Positions 1 to 11,173 are shown, counted from the stretch's first letter. The stretch is DNA of 64,000 nt from Echinarachnius parma (GCA_037951105.1 JBAMJV010003369.1:62001-126000), one strand, 5' to 3'. Notes: a model not told the origin generated them from the sequence alone. Made by a program: numbers and translations.

Positions 1-530
1 GAGGGACCGGCTTAAACAGCGTTTTTGGTTGTTTAAAAAGTTGTTTAATTTGTTTTTACTGTGTAGGCTACTTTGTCATACTATGTGCGCACTAATTATT
101 TTGGGATATTCGAGCGCATTTGAGCGTGCATTAACAAAAGCGGGTTATGTTGCCGCTGTTGTTGAATCTGCTGCTATTTCAGTGTTTATGCAACCCCTTT
201 TGTTAGTGCAAGGTCAGGTGACGTTTCATACGGAACAGTTGGAAAACATAGCAGCCTCATGTTTTTAGTCAAAACTGTATATCGACAAAACGCTGTAATT
301 TTCGCTTACTGTTTCTGATAAGCGCATAATTTGAATGAGTTCTTGTCGTAAATAATGGAAATAATCTTTGTTTTTAAAACCATTATCATCTGTTTTGAGA
401 GATCGGTAAATTCATCTTTTTCATGGCCTCTTTTACATTTTAAACCACGTTTAAACCATTCCAAAGTTAAACTTGTGCATCCAATTCTTACCGATCCACT
501 CATGCCTGTGCATCATTTATATACTATCAT

Positions 531-1390
531 ACCCAGGGGGCAAACCACCATTTTGTTTAGGATTTCAGCTTTTGCCTGTTGTAAAAGGTTGGCCACCAGA
601 AATGACTTCTAGGACATACTAGGATCACAACCTAGGTGGACAACCTCGTAAACTAGCTACTGGAAGTCCACAGGATGAGTTTCAAGAAAACCACACCTAA
701 TGCACTAAATATTGTGTTTCAGCCTTAGGGGTCATGAAGACCCAGTCACACATCTTGCACATTTACACCACAATGCACTGCTGATTCCAACTTGTTATTT
801 CATGGAGGTCTTCCCTAGAGTCTCGCATATTTTGATACCAAATTTGAGCATATTGCATATTTGGTTACTGTATCACACGTCGTTACAACGTGATGCGTCA
901 CACATGGACGTGGAATTTCGAATACAGCGCTTATGTATGAAATGCAAATAACTCCTTAAGAGTAAAGAATAGGCTACATTTTGATCTTTAAAAACTTAAT
1001 TCGCTTTGAAATACCTATTAAGAGCATTATACAATGACATCAACTATGTAAATTCATAAATCAAAGCAAAACAAAAGAATATATTTAAGAATATGAGTTG
1101 TCAATGTATTAATTTGTTTAGATTGCGATAAAATGATACAAAATCCATCATAACTTTTCATCATTTGAATCAGAAGTGTAACTGAAGGCTAACATGACAA
1201 GTTCAAAGCAGAGTTTCTTACTAGTTCTTAAAGGAGGTACATTATGAAGCTTGGAAGGGGGTACTGTTGTTAAGGATTGGCCCCAGAAGGGGCTTATAGG
1301 ACCTTCTAGGAACACGACTTGGGTGCAAAACCTTGCTGACTATCTGCTGGAAGTCCACATCAAGCGTAAACTGAAGAGAAAAAAAAAACG
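531..1390. repeat. Left arm of the long TIR
   Basis: This arm is the reverse complement, with indels, of about 3320-4325. Matching landmarks are the terminal ACCCAGGGGGCAAA, GTTTCAGCCTTAGGGGTCAT (mirrored near 4125-4150) and GGAGGTACATTATGAAGCTT (mirrored at 3475-3500). The inner limit is approximate. Confidence 0.7.
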
Positions 1391-2458
1391 TCTACACCAA
1401 ACCACTCACTACACCGAACCACTCATCTCTGCCGAGTTGAAATATATGCTGCACCTTCATACATCAGTTTATCCAGCGCACATCATGATCTATGTCGTGT
1501 CATCAGGGATAAAGAGCCTTATATTAGTCGAGGTCATGGCAGTAGTGGTAGCCAAACCGTACACAGCAACAGCGCATTCCTTCAGGACATATCAAATGTG
1601 CAGTGTTCTAATCAAATAAAACCTCACCAACGTGAAAAGGGGGTGTTTGAAGGCACTAACAGGGTCTTTTTCCAGTGAGCAGAAAAAGACAAGACTCATG
1701 ACACTCAACGCCTTCTACACCCTAACAAGAATCTCAAGAAGAAAGGAGGAAAAAACAGCCGCACCAGGCATCCAGGTAAGAGCAATGAAGTTCTGCGCAT
1801 GACACTGATTTGTGCTAGTGTTAGACAGCTTGACATGTATGACTTCATATGAAAAGCAAGAATTCAGTGATATATTCCTCCTACTCTGTTCAAGGAAAGC
1901 GGCAGTATGAGAAGTGGTAGGAAGGCTAGCCTAGTGAAGTTCTTATAAAAGGGAAACCAAAGTGCCAAACCTAAACGTTTCTGATTTGCCTTAGGATAAC
2001 AGAAAGATCAGCAGTGGTCCTTGCTGCAATATGTGCTGTATGGCACTGGTCCTTTCACAAAAGTGACACATTTAAAGCAATTCCAAAGCATGGAACCGCC
2101 TTCTTCATGTAGGAACAGTTATTCTGACACCCTTTGAAACAGATCCATATGATATTGTCTTGTCCAGGCTTGCTGTCAGTTTAAACTAGAACTGCTTTTC
2201 CATCATTCATGGACTATCCAAACTCTGTACATGATAGAATGTTTGGCTTGGAATATGCGCATTCTTATCAATGATGGCATGAGAAGCTTGTTTGAGACAA
2301 TGGAGAAAAGCGTCCTCTTTAGGAGGCGTAGCTTCAGGAGAGTTGACTCGTTGTTCAAGAACTGTTAAGCTCTCAGTTTTCCCAGATCGGAATCCTTAAA
2401 CTGGCCGGCTTTGGTGCTGTACACATCTATGGTGGGTTCTCGTGTCCGAGTGATAATG

Positions 2459-2746
2459 TCATATGTTAATGCATCGGCAGGTTTTTTTTACCAGCAATGT
2501 CGGTATGTTCTGATTCTGGGCTGTCCTCACCAACATCTCTGAGAGATCAGTGAGACGTCTTGAACCAGGAAATATGCACGTGCTTGTGACGTCAGTGTCA
2601 TTGGTATGAATAACTACTCTGTCGACTCTGTCAACTACTATGTTGTAGAATGTGTGAAGTAAGACCCTTGTAACAGCCTCGTCATGCCTGTTGTGTAGAT
2701 TCAAGGGCAGGAACCTCCATAGCAGACCCCACTGTGAGAACAACAC
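2459..2746 (-). pseudogene. Degraded coding remnant inside the long-TIR element
   Basis: A 95-codon minus-strand frame contains RVLLHTFYNIVVDRV followed by VVIHTNDTDV. This resembles the spacing (E-D-T-R-x-x-L-H ... S-x-D-T-D-V) that I know from uncharacterised transposon-associated proteins of marine animals. The expected acidic pair is partly lost (HDEAVTR), and the frame ends soon after, so it looks decayed. It is probably what remains of this element's own protein. The family assignment is tentative and rests on one motif. Confidence 0.3.
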
Positions 2747-3319
2747 TATTTTATTTATTCTTTGAATCCACCACCAATGTACAGATGGCTTTGACCAAGC
2801 TAAGGTTCAAGCTGTCCATAATCACCTTTCACAGGGGAAGCTCAAAAGGTTTGTTTTGGTAGCTTGATATTGTGAATAACTCCTGTGGATCAGGAGCATG
2901 CGCATTTCCCACTGACTTCATAGACTTTGGCTCATTTGGATAGGGCACACCTCTGTTCCTAACTTCCTGTTCAACAGACTATAGGCAGGCCTAACTATAT
3001 CTGTAACTACAAAAGTGTATGATATCATTACCGAAAGGAAATTCTTCCAGCAACAGATTTGCGTGCCATTCAGTGACTGCTTCAAATGCTTCACCTTTAT
3101 GAGGTGGCCAGTGACATATGCTGCACATTGCATCAACAACCACTGTTCTTTGACAGTTCGGTTATCATTGACCTTGACTACAACCTCTTTATCCCTGATG
3201 ACACGATTCAGACTAGATTTATGGTGTGGGCTGGATGAATGGAGATGCAGCATAGAGGGAGCATACACTTGAACTTTGTCTGTAGAGATGGCTGCATTTA
3301 GTGGGTTTTTGTAGATGCT

Positions 3320-4325
3320 TTCTTTTTAAGTTTCGCTTCCTGTGGACTTCCAGGAGCTAGTCCTTGAAGTTGTACAACTAGGTTGTATTTCTAGAAGGTC
3401 ATATGAGTCATTTATGGGGGCCAACCTTTAACATGAGCCAACTATGTTCATGTCTAATTTACCTCATTTGCAAGCTTCACGATGTATCTCCTTTAGACCT
3501 AGAATGAGACTCGCCCTCAAACGTGTTATGTATAGCCTACAGACACACTTCGTCCAAACTGGGTGGGTAGACCTTGATTATAATTAGTTTTGGAGTCCAA
3601 TGATGAAAGGCTTGTCTTTTGAACACCCCCTTCCCTCCTCCCGTGTATCTCATTAAAAGGATAAGCTTAATATGTGATTTTGTGGATATATTTTGTATCA
3701 TTTGATATAGTAATTTAACCACATCTAAACAAATTATAGCATTAACAACTTTTCTTATATTCTTATGCATTTCATTGTTTTATTGCTTATGTTTTGTATT
3801 GTTTATTAATTTACATACTTCGTTTCATTATATATAATGCTCTTAATAGTTATCTAAAATGCGAATTACATTTATAAAGATCGAAATATAGCCTATTTTT
3901 CATTTTAAAGAATTTAGTTGCCTTTTATACATATGTGCTGTATACGAATTTCACGTCCGTATGTGATGTATCACGTTGTAACGACGTGTGACACAGTAAC
4001 CAAAGATGCAATACGCTCAAACTTGGTTTCAAATGTTGCGCAGGACTCTAGGAAAGACCTCCATGAAAAGACAAGCTGGAATCAGCAGTGCATTGTAATG
4101 TAATTGTGCAAGATGTGTGACTGGGTATTCATGACCCATAAGGCTGAAACACACTATTTAGCTGCATAATTGGTGAATATCTTAAAACCCAACCTGTGGA
4201 CTTCCAGTAGCTAGTTCGCGAGGTTGTCCACCTAGGTTGTGATCCTAGAAGGTCCTAGACGCCATTTCTGGTGGCCAACCTTTTACAACAGGCAAAATCT
4301 GAAAAAAACCTTTTGCCCCCTGGGT
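3320..4325. repeat. Right arm of the long TIR
   Basis: Counterpart of 531-1390, ending in GCCCCCTGGGT at 4325. It is slightly longer than the left arm because of indels. Confidence 0.7.
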
Positions 4326-4503
4326 ACCATGCAGGAAATAGCCGTGATGGTATTGATAATCAGCCAATTTGTTTTCAAATGAGCACTTTCAAAACAATGC
4401 ATAAATACCCCTTTTTACTGGAATTAAATGCCATTTTCTTTTAGAATGTGTCAGTCAAATTGTAAACAAAATTACATTGAGATGATTTTTAATTTTTGTC
4501 TAG

Positions 4504-4663
4504 AATTGAATTAGCGCCCCCATGCACTAGTGACTGCGCCTGCACATCTGGGACCTACACTCCTGTTTGCGGCTCAGATGGTCTTACGTACGTCACACCC
4601 TGCCACGCTGGCTGTAAAATCAACGTAGGTGGCGTCATGTCAGACGATGCAAATGGAACCGAG
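4504..4663 (+). CDS. SLCO: SLCO/OATP copy A, Kazal-like exon
   Basis: This exon encodes the Cys-rich extracellular loop between TM9 and TM10 of an organic anion transporter. The read-out starts IELAPPCTSDCACTSG and contains PVCGSDGLTY and PCHAGC, a Kazal-type pattern. The acceptor is TTTTGTCTAG before 4504 (phase 2). The donor is GAG/GTAAGA after 4663 (phase 0). The protein sequence is identical to the copy B exon at 45204-45363; only a silent GAT/GAC change is seen. The exons before it lie left of the window, so copy A is partial here. Confidence 0.9.
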
Positions 4664-4740
4664 GTAAGATCCCCGTGGGGGGGGGGGGGGGGGGGCACTC
4701 GAATTATTTTTTGACGGGGGTGTGCCGCACGGAACTATCG
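4664..4740. repeat. Copy A-specific insert with a G homopolymer
   Basis: Directly after the splice donor, copy A has about 70 bases that copy B lacks: CCCCGTG, a run of roughly 20 G, then GCACTCGAATT and on to GGAACT. Copy B goes from GTAAGATC straight to GTACTCC. The run may vary in length or be a sequencing weak point. Confidence 0.6.
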
Positions 4741-5793
4741 TACTCCTTTACCACCTTTCCTAAGTAATATAACAGGGCAATTTATGTAGGATTAATACAG
4801 GACCCACTAGAATCCCATGAGCAATGGGTTAAATTTCATCTTTTCTATCGTGGGCGATATATTTTGTTTTGCTGGTTTACTCTCTCATTGTGACGTCATA
4901 ATACAATCTCTATTGCAGCGCGCGCCGTGCGGTGAATATTGGGTTCTGCCGTGTAATACAAAACAATAATTATTATATTATATAAGATGATGACGTCATA
5001 ATTAAGGGAAATTGAGCATTCCTATTGGTTGATTACTGATGCTTAATCCGGTATAGTAAATGGTAAAGTTATAGTGCATAATTATGCACTATAACTGCGC
5101 AGGGGATGGCCTTTGAGTCATAGAAGTATGAATAAACAAACCAACCCGTTTATAACTAGAAGGCTCACTTAACGCGCGCAAGTCACGTGTCCCATAGACT
5201 TTGTATATGGGCAACATGGCGGAGTGAACCGATTTTTGAAGCTCCCGTAGCCTACTTCTCTACGTCATCGTGTAGTGACCTAGAAATACTTGACCAATCA
5301 TCATGCTATGCAGTGCGTAGACTATCGCGCCTATTTTCATGCGCACTGTCCTAGATTTCATCACGCTTATGAGAACAATGAGAGCCATTGTGACGTATGC
5401 ATATGAACTTGTTTTATTGACCTCGATCCCGTGACGACGCGTTTGAACTACTCTGTGATTGGTTTACTGTAGTTTCCAAGTAGCCCATAATGCAACCAGT
5501 TGTAGGCTCTTCCGGTGAGCAAAAATCGCTGCACTCTGGCAGCAGTGACACCCCCCTGCTTTGAGTGCGTAATATGCGCTTGTGCGCTTGTTCTTGAATG
5601 GGGAAAATGCGCAGAGCGCGCAATTATTTTTAATACGCGCTGGCCCTTGTACAAAGTACGCAGGGCCGACGAGAGAACACTCACAATTTGAGCAAGGTCA
5701 ATTTGGGTTTATCAACATGATAACAAAATCAGTTCCTCAAAATAATCATCTTATATAACAAATAGTACATGATTCCTGTCGTTACATTTTCCA

Positions 5794-5905
5794 TAATAGA
5801 CACCTCTACATTTTTAATTTCTCTCGTGTGATTATATTGCACTCGGCCTGCGGCCTCGATGCAATATAATCGCTCTCGAGAAATTAAAAATGTATCGTTG
5901 TCTAT
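5794..5905. repeat. Hairpin-forming inverted repeat
   Basis: TACATTTTTAATTTCTCTCG is mirrored by CGAGAAATTAAAAATGTA around a GC-rich loop (CGGCCTGCGGCC), with TATATTGCA/TGCAATATA in the inner stem. It is probably a small foldback repeat. Confidence 0.7.
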
Positions 5906-6037
5906 TCTGGTATATTCAACTCCAAACCATGCACTATTTGTATAATATGACCTATATAGATACTGATGTGCGATTGGTCAAAATGCTGTCACGTGACCAT
6001 CGCTACAAGGAAGAGAAGCGTTATATTTTCAAACATG

Positions 6038-6105
6038 ACGTAAATTACGTCATACCTCTGAATATAACGCCGTTATTATATCCAGAGGTATGACGTAATT
6101 TACGT
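6038..6105. repeat. Near-perfect short palindrome
   Basis: ACGTAAATTACGTCATACCT is mirrored by AGGTATGACGTAATTTACGT across a loop of about 22 bases. No gene relation is evident. Confidence 0.8.
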
Positions 6106-6125
6106 ACACCGCCGCTTCGCACACA

Positions 6126-6389
6126 TATATCACGCAATTATGCCTGGCAGCTTCAACGAGCCGATTCGCTTCGCTTGGTGAGGAAGAATTGGACAAAATA
6201 ATTGATGAAAAAGATTCCCGTTCTACTAAGAAAGTCATTAATGTATCTCAGAATGTGCTGAAAGCTTACAGTGAACACAAAGGATTAACAATTTCAGAAA
6301 CAATTACAGCCACTGAACTGAGTAAGTTTCTTCGATCATTTTCGGAGGTTCGTAGATCGAATGGTGAATTGTATGAAGGTGTATTGTAA
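6126..6389 (+). pseudogene. Crypton/DUF3504-like (ZMYM/KIAA1958-type) N-terminal fragment
   Basis: The open frame reads SRFASLGEEELDKIIDEKDS, then STKKVINVSQNVLKAYSEHK, ELSKFLRSF and EVRRSNGELY before a stop. This matches the start of DUF3504 proteins derived from Crypton tyrosine recombinases: acidic helix, K-x-T-K-K, Y-x-x-x-K, E-L-x-x-x-L-R-x-F, E-V-R-x-x-x-G-x-L-Y. The family normally continues with a Ser-Leu-Ile-Arg...Asn-Arg segment and the catalytic domain. Neither is visible here. Codon ...GAAG is followed by GTGTAT, so this could be an exon with a donor, but no partner exon was found. I favour a broken transposon copy in the copy A intron. Confidence 0.5.
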
Positions 6390-6635
6390 CTTCGCGCACG
6401 AAAATTTCGAACTTTTTCAAAGTGTCGAAGGATCAACAAAATTACTGTAATCTCAATGAAATAAGCATTAAAATACTCCCTGTATTCTGAGGATTCGATG
6501 TATCTAAACAAATTTCGATTTAAACTCACAATTCATCTGATATTGGCCCGATTCCGTAACCAAGTCATATCAACAAGAAATTCTTCACCGAGTACGGTAG
6601 TCTTGAAACTTCGCGAACCATACCCTGCCCCTGCT

Positions 6636-6860
6636 TGAAAAAAAAATAGCCAAAAAATAGCCAAAAAATAGCCAAAAAATAGTCCTCGAAAATCTATTTT
6701 TTTGCTATTTTTATTTGAAAAAATAGTATAAAAATAGTAAAAAAATAGTTTAAAAATAGTAAGAAAAAATAGCAAAAAAACCTATTTTTACTATCGATAT
6801 TTGGAACGCGAAATCAATACAAATAAAATGTATTTTTTGGCTATTTTTCTGGAAACTATA
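6636..6860. repeat. AAAAAATAGCC low-complexity tract (left)
   Basis: Repeats of AAAAAATAGCC and its complement (CTATTTTT) form an irregular AT-rich tract. A matching tract at 8035-8335 lies about 1.2 kb away, so the two may be the ends of one decayed element. Confidence 0.6.
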
Positions 6861-7563
6861 TTTTGAAATTGTCTTTTAATGTTCATTCAAGGTAACACAC
6901 TAATCATACTTTGCTACGTTTGTGTCATGAATTATTTAAGCTATTTGAATGAGGAAAAACATAGATCATGCATGTTTGCATTTTTTATTAAGCTGTTTGA
7001 CTTGAATAACAGTAATCGAAGCCCCAAATAGCCAACAAATAGTTAAATTGATTTAATCAAACTCTGATGAGTATAATTGTTTTTCTGAATATAGAGCTAG
7101 GTTTCAACAAATAAGCCAGTGATAATTGGAAAGGAAATCAAAATAATATTCCTTAATCATTCAGTGCGCATGCATAAAAGCAGAAGAGTGTATTTTACAT
7201 CCCATCAAAAATTATGTGAGCATCACACAAATGTGAATAGATGGGACTGCATGCCAGCATGTGGTCTGATTTCAAAACAGTAGCAACTCTGGCAATTTGA
7301 TAGTTAGTGTTGATTAGGGAAATAAATTTCAATAAATTAGTAATGAACAATGGTTAGTGATGCATGCATGCAATGAATATTATTAAAAAGCACCATTTTC
7401 TCACCTAAAACTGCAAAATTATCACCAGAAATGAGGAGTAACAATCTAGCTGGCATGCTGCATGCTTCCTTCAAAACAAAATGGCTGATATTGCATGATG
7501 GAATATCACAGGACAGAAACTAACCAATGAGAGATGGCCATGCTTTTTTCTTTCTTCTGTATT

Positions 7564-7735
7564 TCAATTTGCACATTGAACTAGTCAAACCTGCCTATAG
7601 TGGCCACCAAATTAATTCCCGGCCAGCAGAGGAAAAACAGTGTAGTGGAACCTGTCTATATAGAGGTCAACTGTCTACAGTGGCCACTTTTCTTGTCTCC
7701 CTGGGTGGCCACTATACACAGGTTTGACTGTATAT
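7564..7735. repeat. Dispersed GGCCACTATACACAGG repeat units
   Basis: Contains AGTCAAACCTGCCTATAGTG, ACCTGTCTATATAGAGG and GGTGGCCACTATACACAGG ending in TTTGACTGTA. The same motifs form the tandem array at 20060-20940. Confidence 0.6.
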
Positions 7736-7793
7736 TATGATGTACAAAATGTTGCAGCTGTCTGTGTGTGCATGAAATGGCCGGGTCGTAAGT

Positions 7794-7980
7794 ATGTGTG
7801 TGTGTGTGTGTGTGTGTGTGTATGCGCGTATGTATGTGTGTGTGCGTGTGCGTATGTGTGTTTTTGTGTGTGTGTGTGACTGTGTGTGTATGTGTGTGGG
7901 TTTGTATGTGTGTATGTGCGTATGTTTGTTTGTTTGTGTGCGTATATGTGCGTGTTTTTTGTTTGTGTGTGTGTGTGTGT
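7794..7980. repeat. (TG)n microsatellite
   Basis: About 185 bases of TG with TATG, TGCG and TTTG variants. Open frames here are artefacts of the repeat. Confidence 0.95.
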
Positions 7981-8034
7981 AATTTTTTTAATTACAAAGG
8001 AGAAAATAGGAAATAAATAGTTGATTGTTCTAAC

Positions 8035-8335
8035 AAAGTGCAAAAAATAGCCAAAAAATAGTTGATGTTTTATTCAGATTGAAAAAAATAGCCAAAAAAT
8101 AGTTGATGTGGAATTCAGAGTGAAAAAAATAGCAAAACAATTGTTGATGTGATTTTAAAGTTTGAAAAATAGTGCTATTTTTTTTAAATAGTAAAAAAAT
8201 AGGCTATTTTTATACTATTTTTTGAAAAAATAGTTTAAAAAAAGGCTATTTTTATACTATTTCTTGAAAAAATAGTAAAAAAATCATCCATTTAGTGGAA
8301 AAATAACCAAAAAATAGCCAAAAAATAGTGAACAA
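8035..8335. repeat. AAAAAATAGCC low-complexity tract (right)
   Basis: Same composition as 6636-6860, including AATAGTTGATGT blocks repeated at roughly 50-60 base spacing (near 8060 and 8102). Confidence 0.6.
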
Positions 8336-8660
8336 ATAAGTTTTCAATGGGTTCAAAATGACCAGGGGCTACACGCATTCCCGTGTAGTAAACTTTAACA
8401 CGCATTTCAATGGGTGTGTGAAGATGAACAATTTTGCGCGTATTAGCATCTTGGCACGCGCAGCGTTGTCAAGCTTTCTACGGAGATTGCGCGATCCGAA
8501 AGTAAATTTGAAAGGAAGGTGGAATAAAGGAGAATTTTGCGCAGCATTTCGATAGCAACACGTCTGTTCTACTGGAAGGATTTCGATTTAATTTGATGAT
8601 TTTCCCTTGTCCATAATTTTATTTCAACACCAAATTTCTATTTACCTTGATTTGTATCTA

Positions 8661-9195
8661 TACAGGGTGGCACAAAAAAAAACGGAACGGGGCACTTCCT
8701 AAAATAAAGTAAGACATGTATTATGTCCATCGGATAGAGTGTCTTTTCAAATGAACAACGATACCAAGAACAGTCAATTTGGTCGTGTAGTTTTTGTTTT
8801 AGGGCCCTGTGAGTGACACCATGTCAGGTTCTCTTTTTTGTCAATTTGTATTGAGCCAGCGCTTGATGAATCGCACGAACCGCCGTTCATATCGTTGAGC
8901 ATCGCGCACTATTGTTAGTGTGCACTCAGCCGTGTGCCGAGAGAATGGGCCTGGTCGCTGAATGGTATTACGGGCTAGGAGTGCGGTTAAACTGGCATTG
9001 ACTAGGTCGAAATCGACATAAATCGGCACCTGACATGGTCTCACTCACTGCGTCCTTAAACAAAAACGACCTGTCCAAAATTACTGTTCTTAGTATCGTT
9101 TTTCATTGGAAAGGACACCCTATCCGATGAACATAAACATTGTGGTATTATATTTTGGGAAGTGCCCCGTTCCGTTTTTTTTGGGCCACCCTGTA
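8661..9195. mobile_element. Mariner-like MITE
   Basis: Terminal inverted repeats begin CAGGGTGGCACAAAAA (from 8663) and end TTGGGCCACCCTG (at 9193). They continue inward as AACGGAACGGGGCACTTCC on both sides, with further matches such as GAACAACGATACCAAGAACAG mirrored near 9090. The element is bounded by TA dinucleotides, as expected for Tc1/mariner. I cannot recognise a transposase inside 530 bp. It lies within the copy A-specific intron block. Confidence 0.75.
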
Positions 9196-9575
9196 TAGGT
9201 CATCATAATATAACAGATATTGACTTTTTCCTTCGGGAACCATATAACATTTCATTTCCGCTCGGGATCATAGAATGGCGAAAGGTTCTTAAATTCGCAT
9301 ACAACTTTCCAGAATACTTAATTACCGGGTAATCCCTTTTTGTAGAATTCACTAATATACATTTAGTCTAGGGCTACATAAAACTGAGGAAGGCGCTGCT
9401 CTATACTGTATATTTATTATAATGTGTGTATGCCTATATGTGCTAAATCATACAGGTTCGTAATACCCAATTTAGTCCAGTGATTAGTAAAACGACGTGA
9501 AATTGCGCGATTTAACACAGGGATATGTTTAACTTACTGTTAAGAATATAATGTCTGTATACATTCTACATGTAG

Positions 9576-9793
9576 AGCTTTTTCACCGGATGCTCGTGCA
9601 TGGGACCGAATACAACCTCTGTCCATTTCGACGACGATGCCGACTCACGTGACATGGCTGATGAATTCATTGCTGTGCAAGAGGCGTGTCCTCGAGACTG
9701 CTTCTCGCAACTCTTCGGATTCATGTTCTTGTTCGGTGTGTTGGGATTCGTTTCTGCCTTCATCAAAAATCCCAGTTTTATGTTGAGACTAAG
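9576..9793 (+). CDS. SLCO: SLCO/OATP copy A, exon after the Kazal exon
   Basis: The acceptor is ACATGTAG before 9576 (phase 0) and the donor is AG/GTAAG after 9793 (phase 2). The read-out begins SFFTGCSCMGPNTTS; the CSC motif typically closes the OATP large loop. Next come an acidic stretch DDDADSRDMADEF, CPRDC, and the TM10 segment QLFGFMFLFG. The inner part reads VLGFVSAFIKNPSF, whereas copy B has LMGFVSVIKLNPSF. These changes stand out because the flanking introns are almost identical. The next exon follows at 11109. Confidence 0.9.
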
Positions 9794-9928
9794 GTAAGAA
9801 AATGCGATTTCAATTCAATGCTCATGCCTAGGACTCGGTAACTATGATTTGGGATTAAGCGCCCGTTACGCTCATTCTGCATGTGTTTCCCGATGCATCG
9901 TACGATTTGTACTGGGCGTAGCTAGGCA

Positions 9929-10919
9929 CATCGTATCATAGGCGCCGGAAGTGGAGGGGGGGGGGGGGCAGGGGGGGGGGGGGGCGACCGCCCCCCAATC
10001 CAAAAAGTGGGGGGGGGGGGGGGGGGGAAACGCGTTTTTGCCCCCCAAAAAGCCCCCCCTAAAAAAAAAAAAAAAAAAAAAAAGAAAACATTAAATGTAT
10101 CAGCCAATACTTGTTAATTCTAACGTTTAAAAACTAAGTTATACGTCCATTAAACGTTTTCGCTGCACGCTTTGCGCGCAAACAAATTATCTCAGTTTGT
10201 TGTGTAACTTGCGTATGGTACATTTGGGGTGGATTTTTGTGTACTGGTCCACGTAGTTCCTGTGTAGACTGTTATTGCTCTGGCTGTGTGTGTGATGTGC
10301 ACCAATTCAATTGCACCATTTCAAGTATATAAATGCCAAATCTTCCCCGTGGGATGGGGATACCCCCTCCCAAACCCTCCCCCTCTGGCTCTGCCCCAGC
10401 CCTCGGTCGCTTCGCTCCCTCGGGACTCATTTTGGGCTGTAAGCTATGTTGTTGGATCATACATAATAATGTGGCATAATTATGGTTTATGTTTTTATGC
10501 ACCAGATTGCACCATTTCAAGTATATAAATGTAAAATCTTCCCCGTGGGAGGGGGATACCCCCTCCAAACCCTTCCCCTCTGGCTCTGCCCCAGCCCCCG
10601 GTCGCTTCGCTCCCCTCGGGACTCATTTTAGGCTGTAAGCTATGTTGTTGGATCATGTTATTATGCACCAGATTGCACAATTTGAAGTTTAAAAATGCAA
10701 AAGCTCCTTACCGTGGGAAGGGGGACTCCGCTCAGTCACTTCGCTCCCTCGGGCTTGGTCGCTTAATTTATCCTCGCAATGTCTCACTCGCACCTCTGGC
10801 TCAAAGTTGGCAACTCTGTGAGTGTGGTTGGGCATGAGCCCCTAAACACATAAATCGTGAGCCCCCTTAGGGTTTTGCCCCCCCAATCCAAAACTGCTTC
10901 CGGCGCGCCTGCATCGCAT
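9929..10919. mobile_element. hAT-like non-autonomous element carrying tandem cargo
   Basis: Copy B is empty here (CACATCGTATAACACGC, about 47925-47942). In copy A the insertion 9937-10911 is flanked by CATCGTAT and CATCGCAT, an 8 bp target duplication with one mismatch. The ends are CATAGGCGCCGGAAG and CTTCCGGCGCGCCTG, an imperfect terminal inverted repeat of the CAGGxGC type. An 8 bp duplication with such ends fits hAT. Inside are G and C runs around an AACGCGTTTTTGCCCCCC motif, a poly-A stretch, then three diverged units of about 200 bp containing CACCATTTCAAGTATATAAA and GGTCGCTTCGCTCCC. Confidence 0.75.
10300..10860. repeat. Three tandem units inside the hAT-like element
   Basis: Units start near 10308, 10500 and 10665 with GCACC(A)...TTGCAC(C/A)ATTT and share GGTCGCTTCGCTCCC and GGCTGTAAGCTATGTTGTTG. 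Related units recur at 33440-33910 and 34545-34735. Confidence 0.7.
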
Positions 10920-11108
10920 AACACGCAAGGGCACCACTCGGGCCCAGAATCGTAGAATTTGACCAATCTTAAGATTTTGTGACCTCATTTTGGACCTCTA
11001 TATAATTTTTGGCTTTTACAGAAATCTGAATTATGTTTGCGATTATTTATAAACATGATTATATAACCACATAGTTGTCATAAAGTTAACTCTTTCATTT
11101 TGTTAAAG

Positions 11109-11173
11109 GTGTGTTGATGACGAGGATCGTGCCATTGGTATCGGGTTTGGAAGTCTGATCTACCGTGTGTTAG
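11109..11173 (+). CDS. SLCO: SLCO/OATP copy A, short 65 bp exon
   Basis: Encodes [20 protein letters not shown] at the loop entering TM11. The acceptor is TTAAAG before 11109 (phase 2 in, completing Arg), and the donor is TTAG/GTATGT (phase 1 out). The copy B exon 48125-48189 is the same at the protein level. In OATPs this position normally carries a Arg-x-Val...ER/DR...Ala-x-Gly-Ile motif, which is visible here. Confidence 0.9.

Larger units (their letters stand above)
526..4330. mobile_element. 3.8 kb DNA transposon with very long terminal inverted repeats (copy A only)
   Basis: Copy B has an uninterrupted site at 45021-45035 (ATACTATCAT then GCAGG). Copy A is split at the same point, so the insertion is 531-4325. 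The ends read ACCCAGGGGGCAAA and TTTTGCCCCCTGGGT. The flanking 5-mers ATCAT (526-530) and ACCAT (4326-4330) are a probable 5 bp target duplication with one mismatch; a 3 bp CAT duplication is the alternative. The inverted arms run about 531-1390 and 3320-4325 with scattered indels; CTAGGATCACAACCTAGGTG on the left is mirrored near 4220-4250. The interior (about 1390-3320) keeps only degraded coding sequence. It lies in an intron of copy A, upstream of the Kazal exon. The superfamily is not assigned. Confidence 0.8.
4986..9256. other. Copy A-specific intron block made of repeats
   Basis: Copy B jumps from its match of about 4976 to its match of 9257 with only about 80 unrelated bases (47163-47241). 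The block holds hairpins, a DUF3504-like fragment, (A5)TAGCC low-complexity tracts, a TG microsatellite and a mariner-like MITE, listed separately. The rest, including 4986-5790 and 6861-7560, shows no gene I can support. Confidence 0.7.

Noticed and set aside
29..268. Open frame repeated at 44501-44818
   Set aside because: It lies in an intron of both SLCO copies, shares no domain, and its conservation is explained by the duplication.
1..4503. Search for SLCO copy A exons 1-5
   Set aside because: No match to copy B exons 1-5 is present; they must lie outside the window or be missing.
7735..8043. His/Thr-rich and Cys/Val-rich frames
   Set aside because: Translations of the TG microsatellite.
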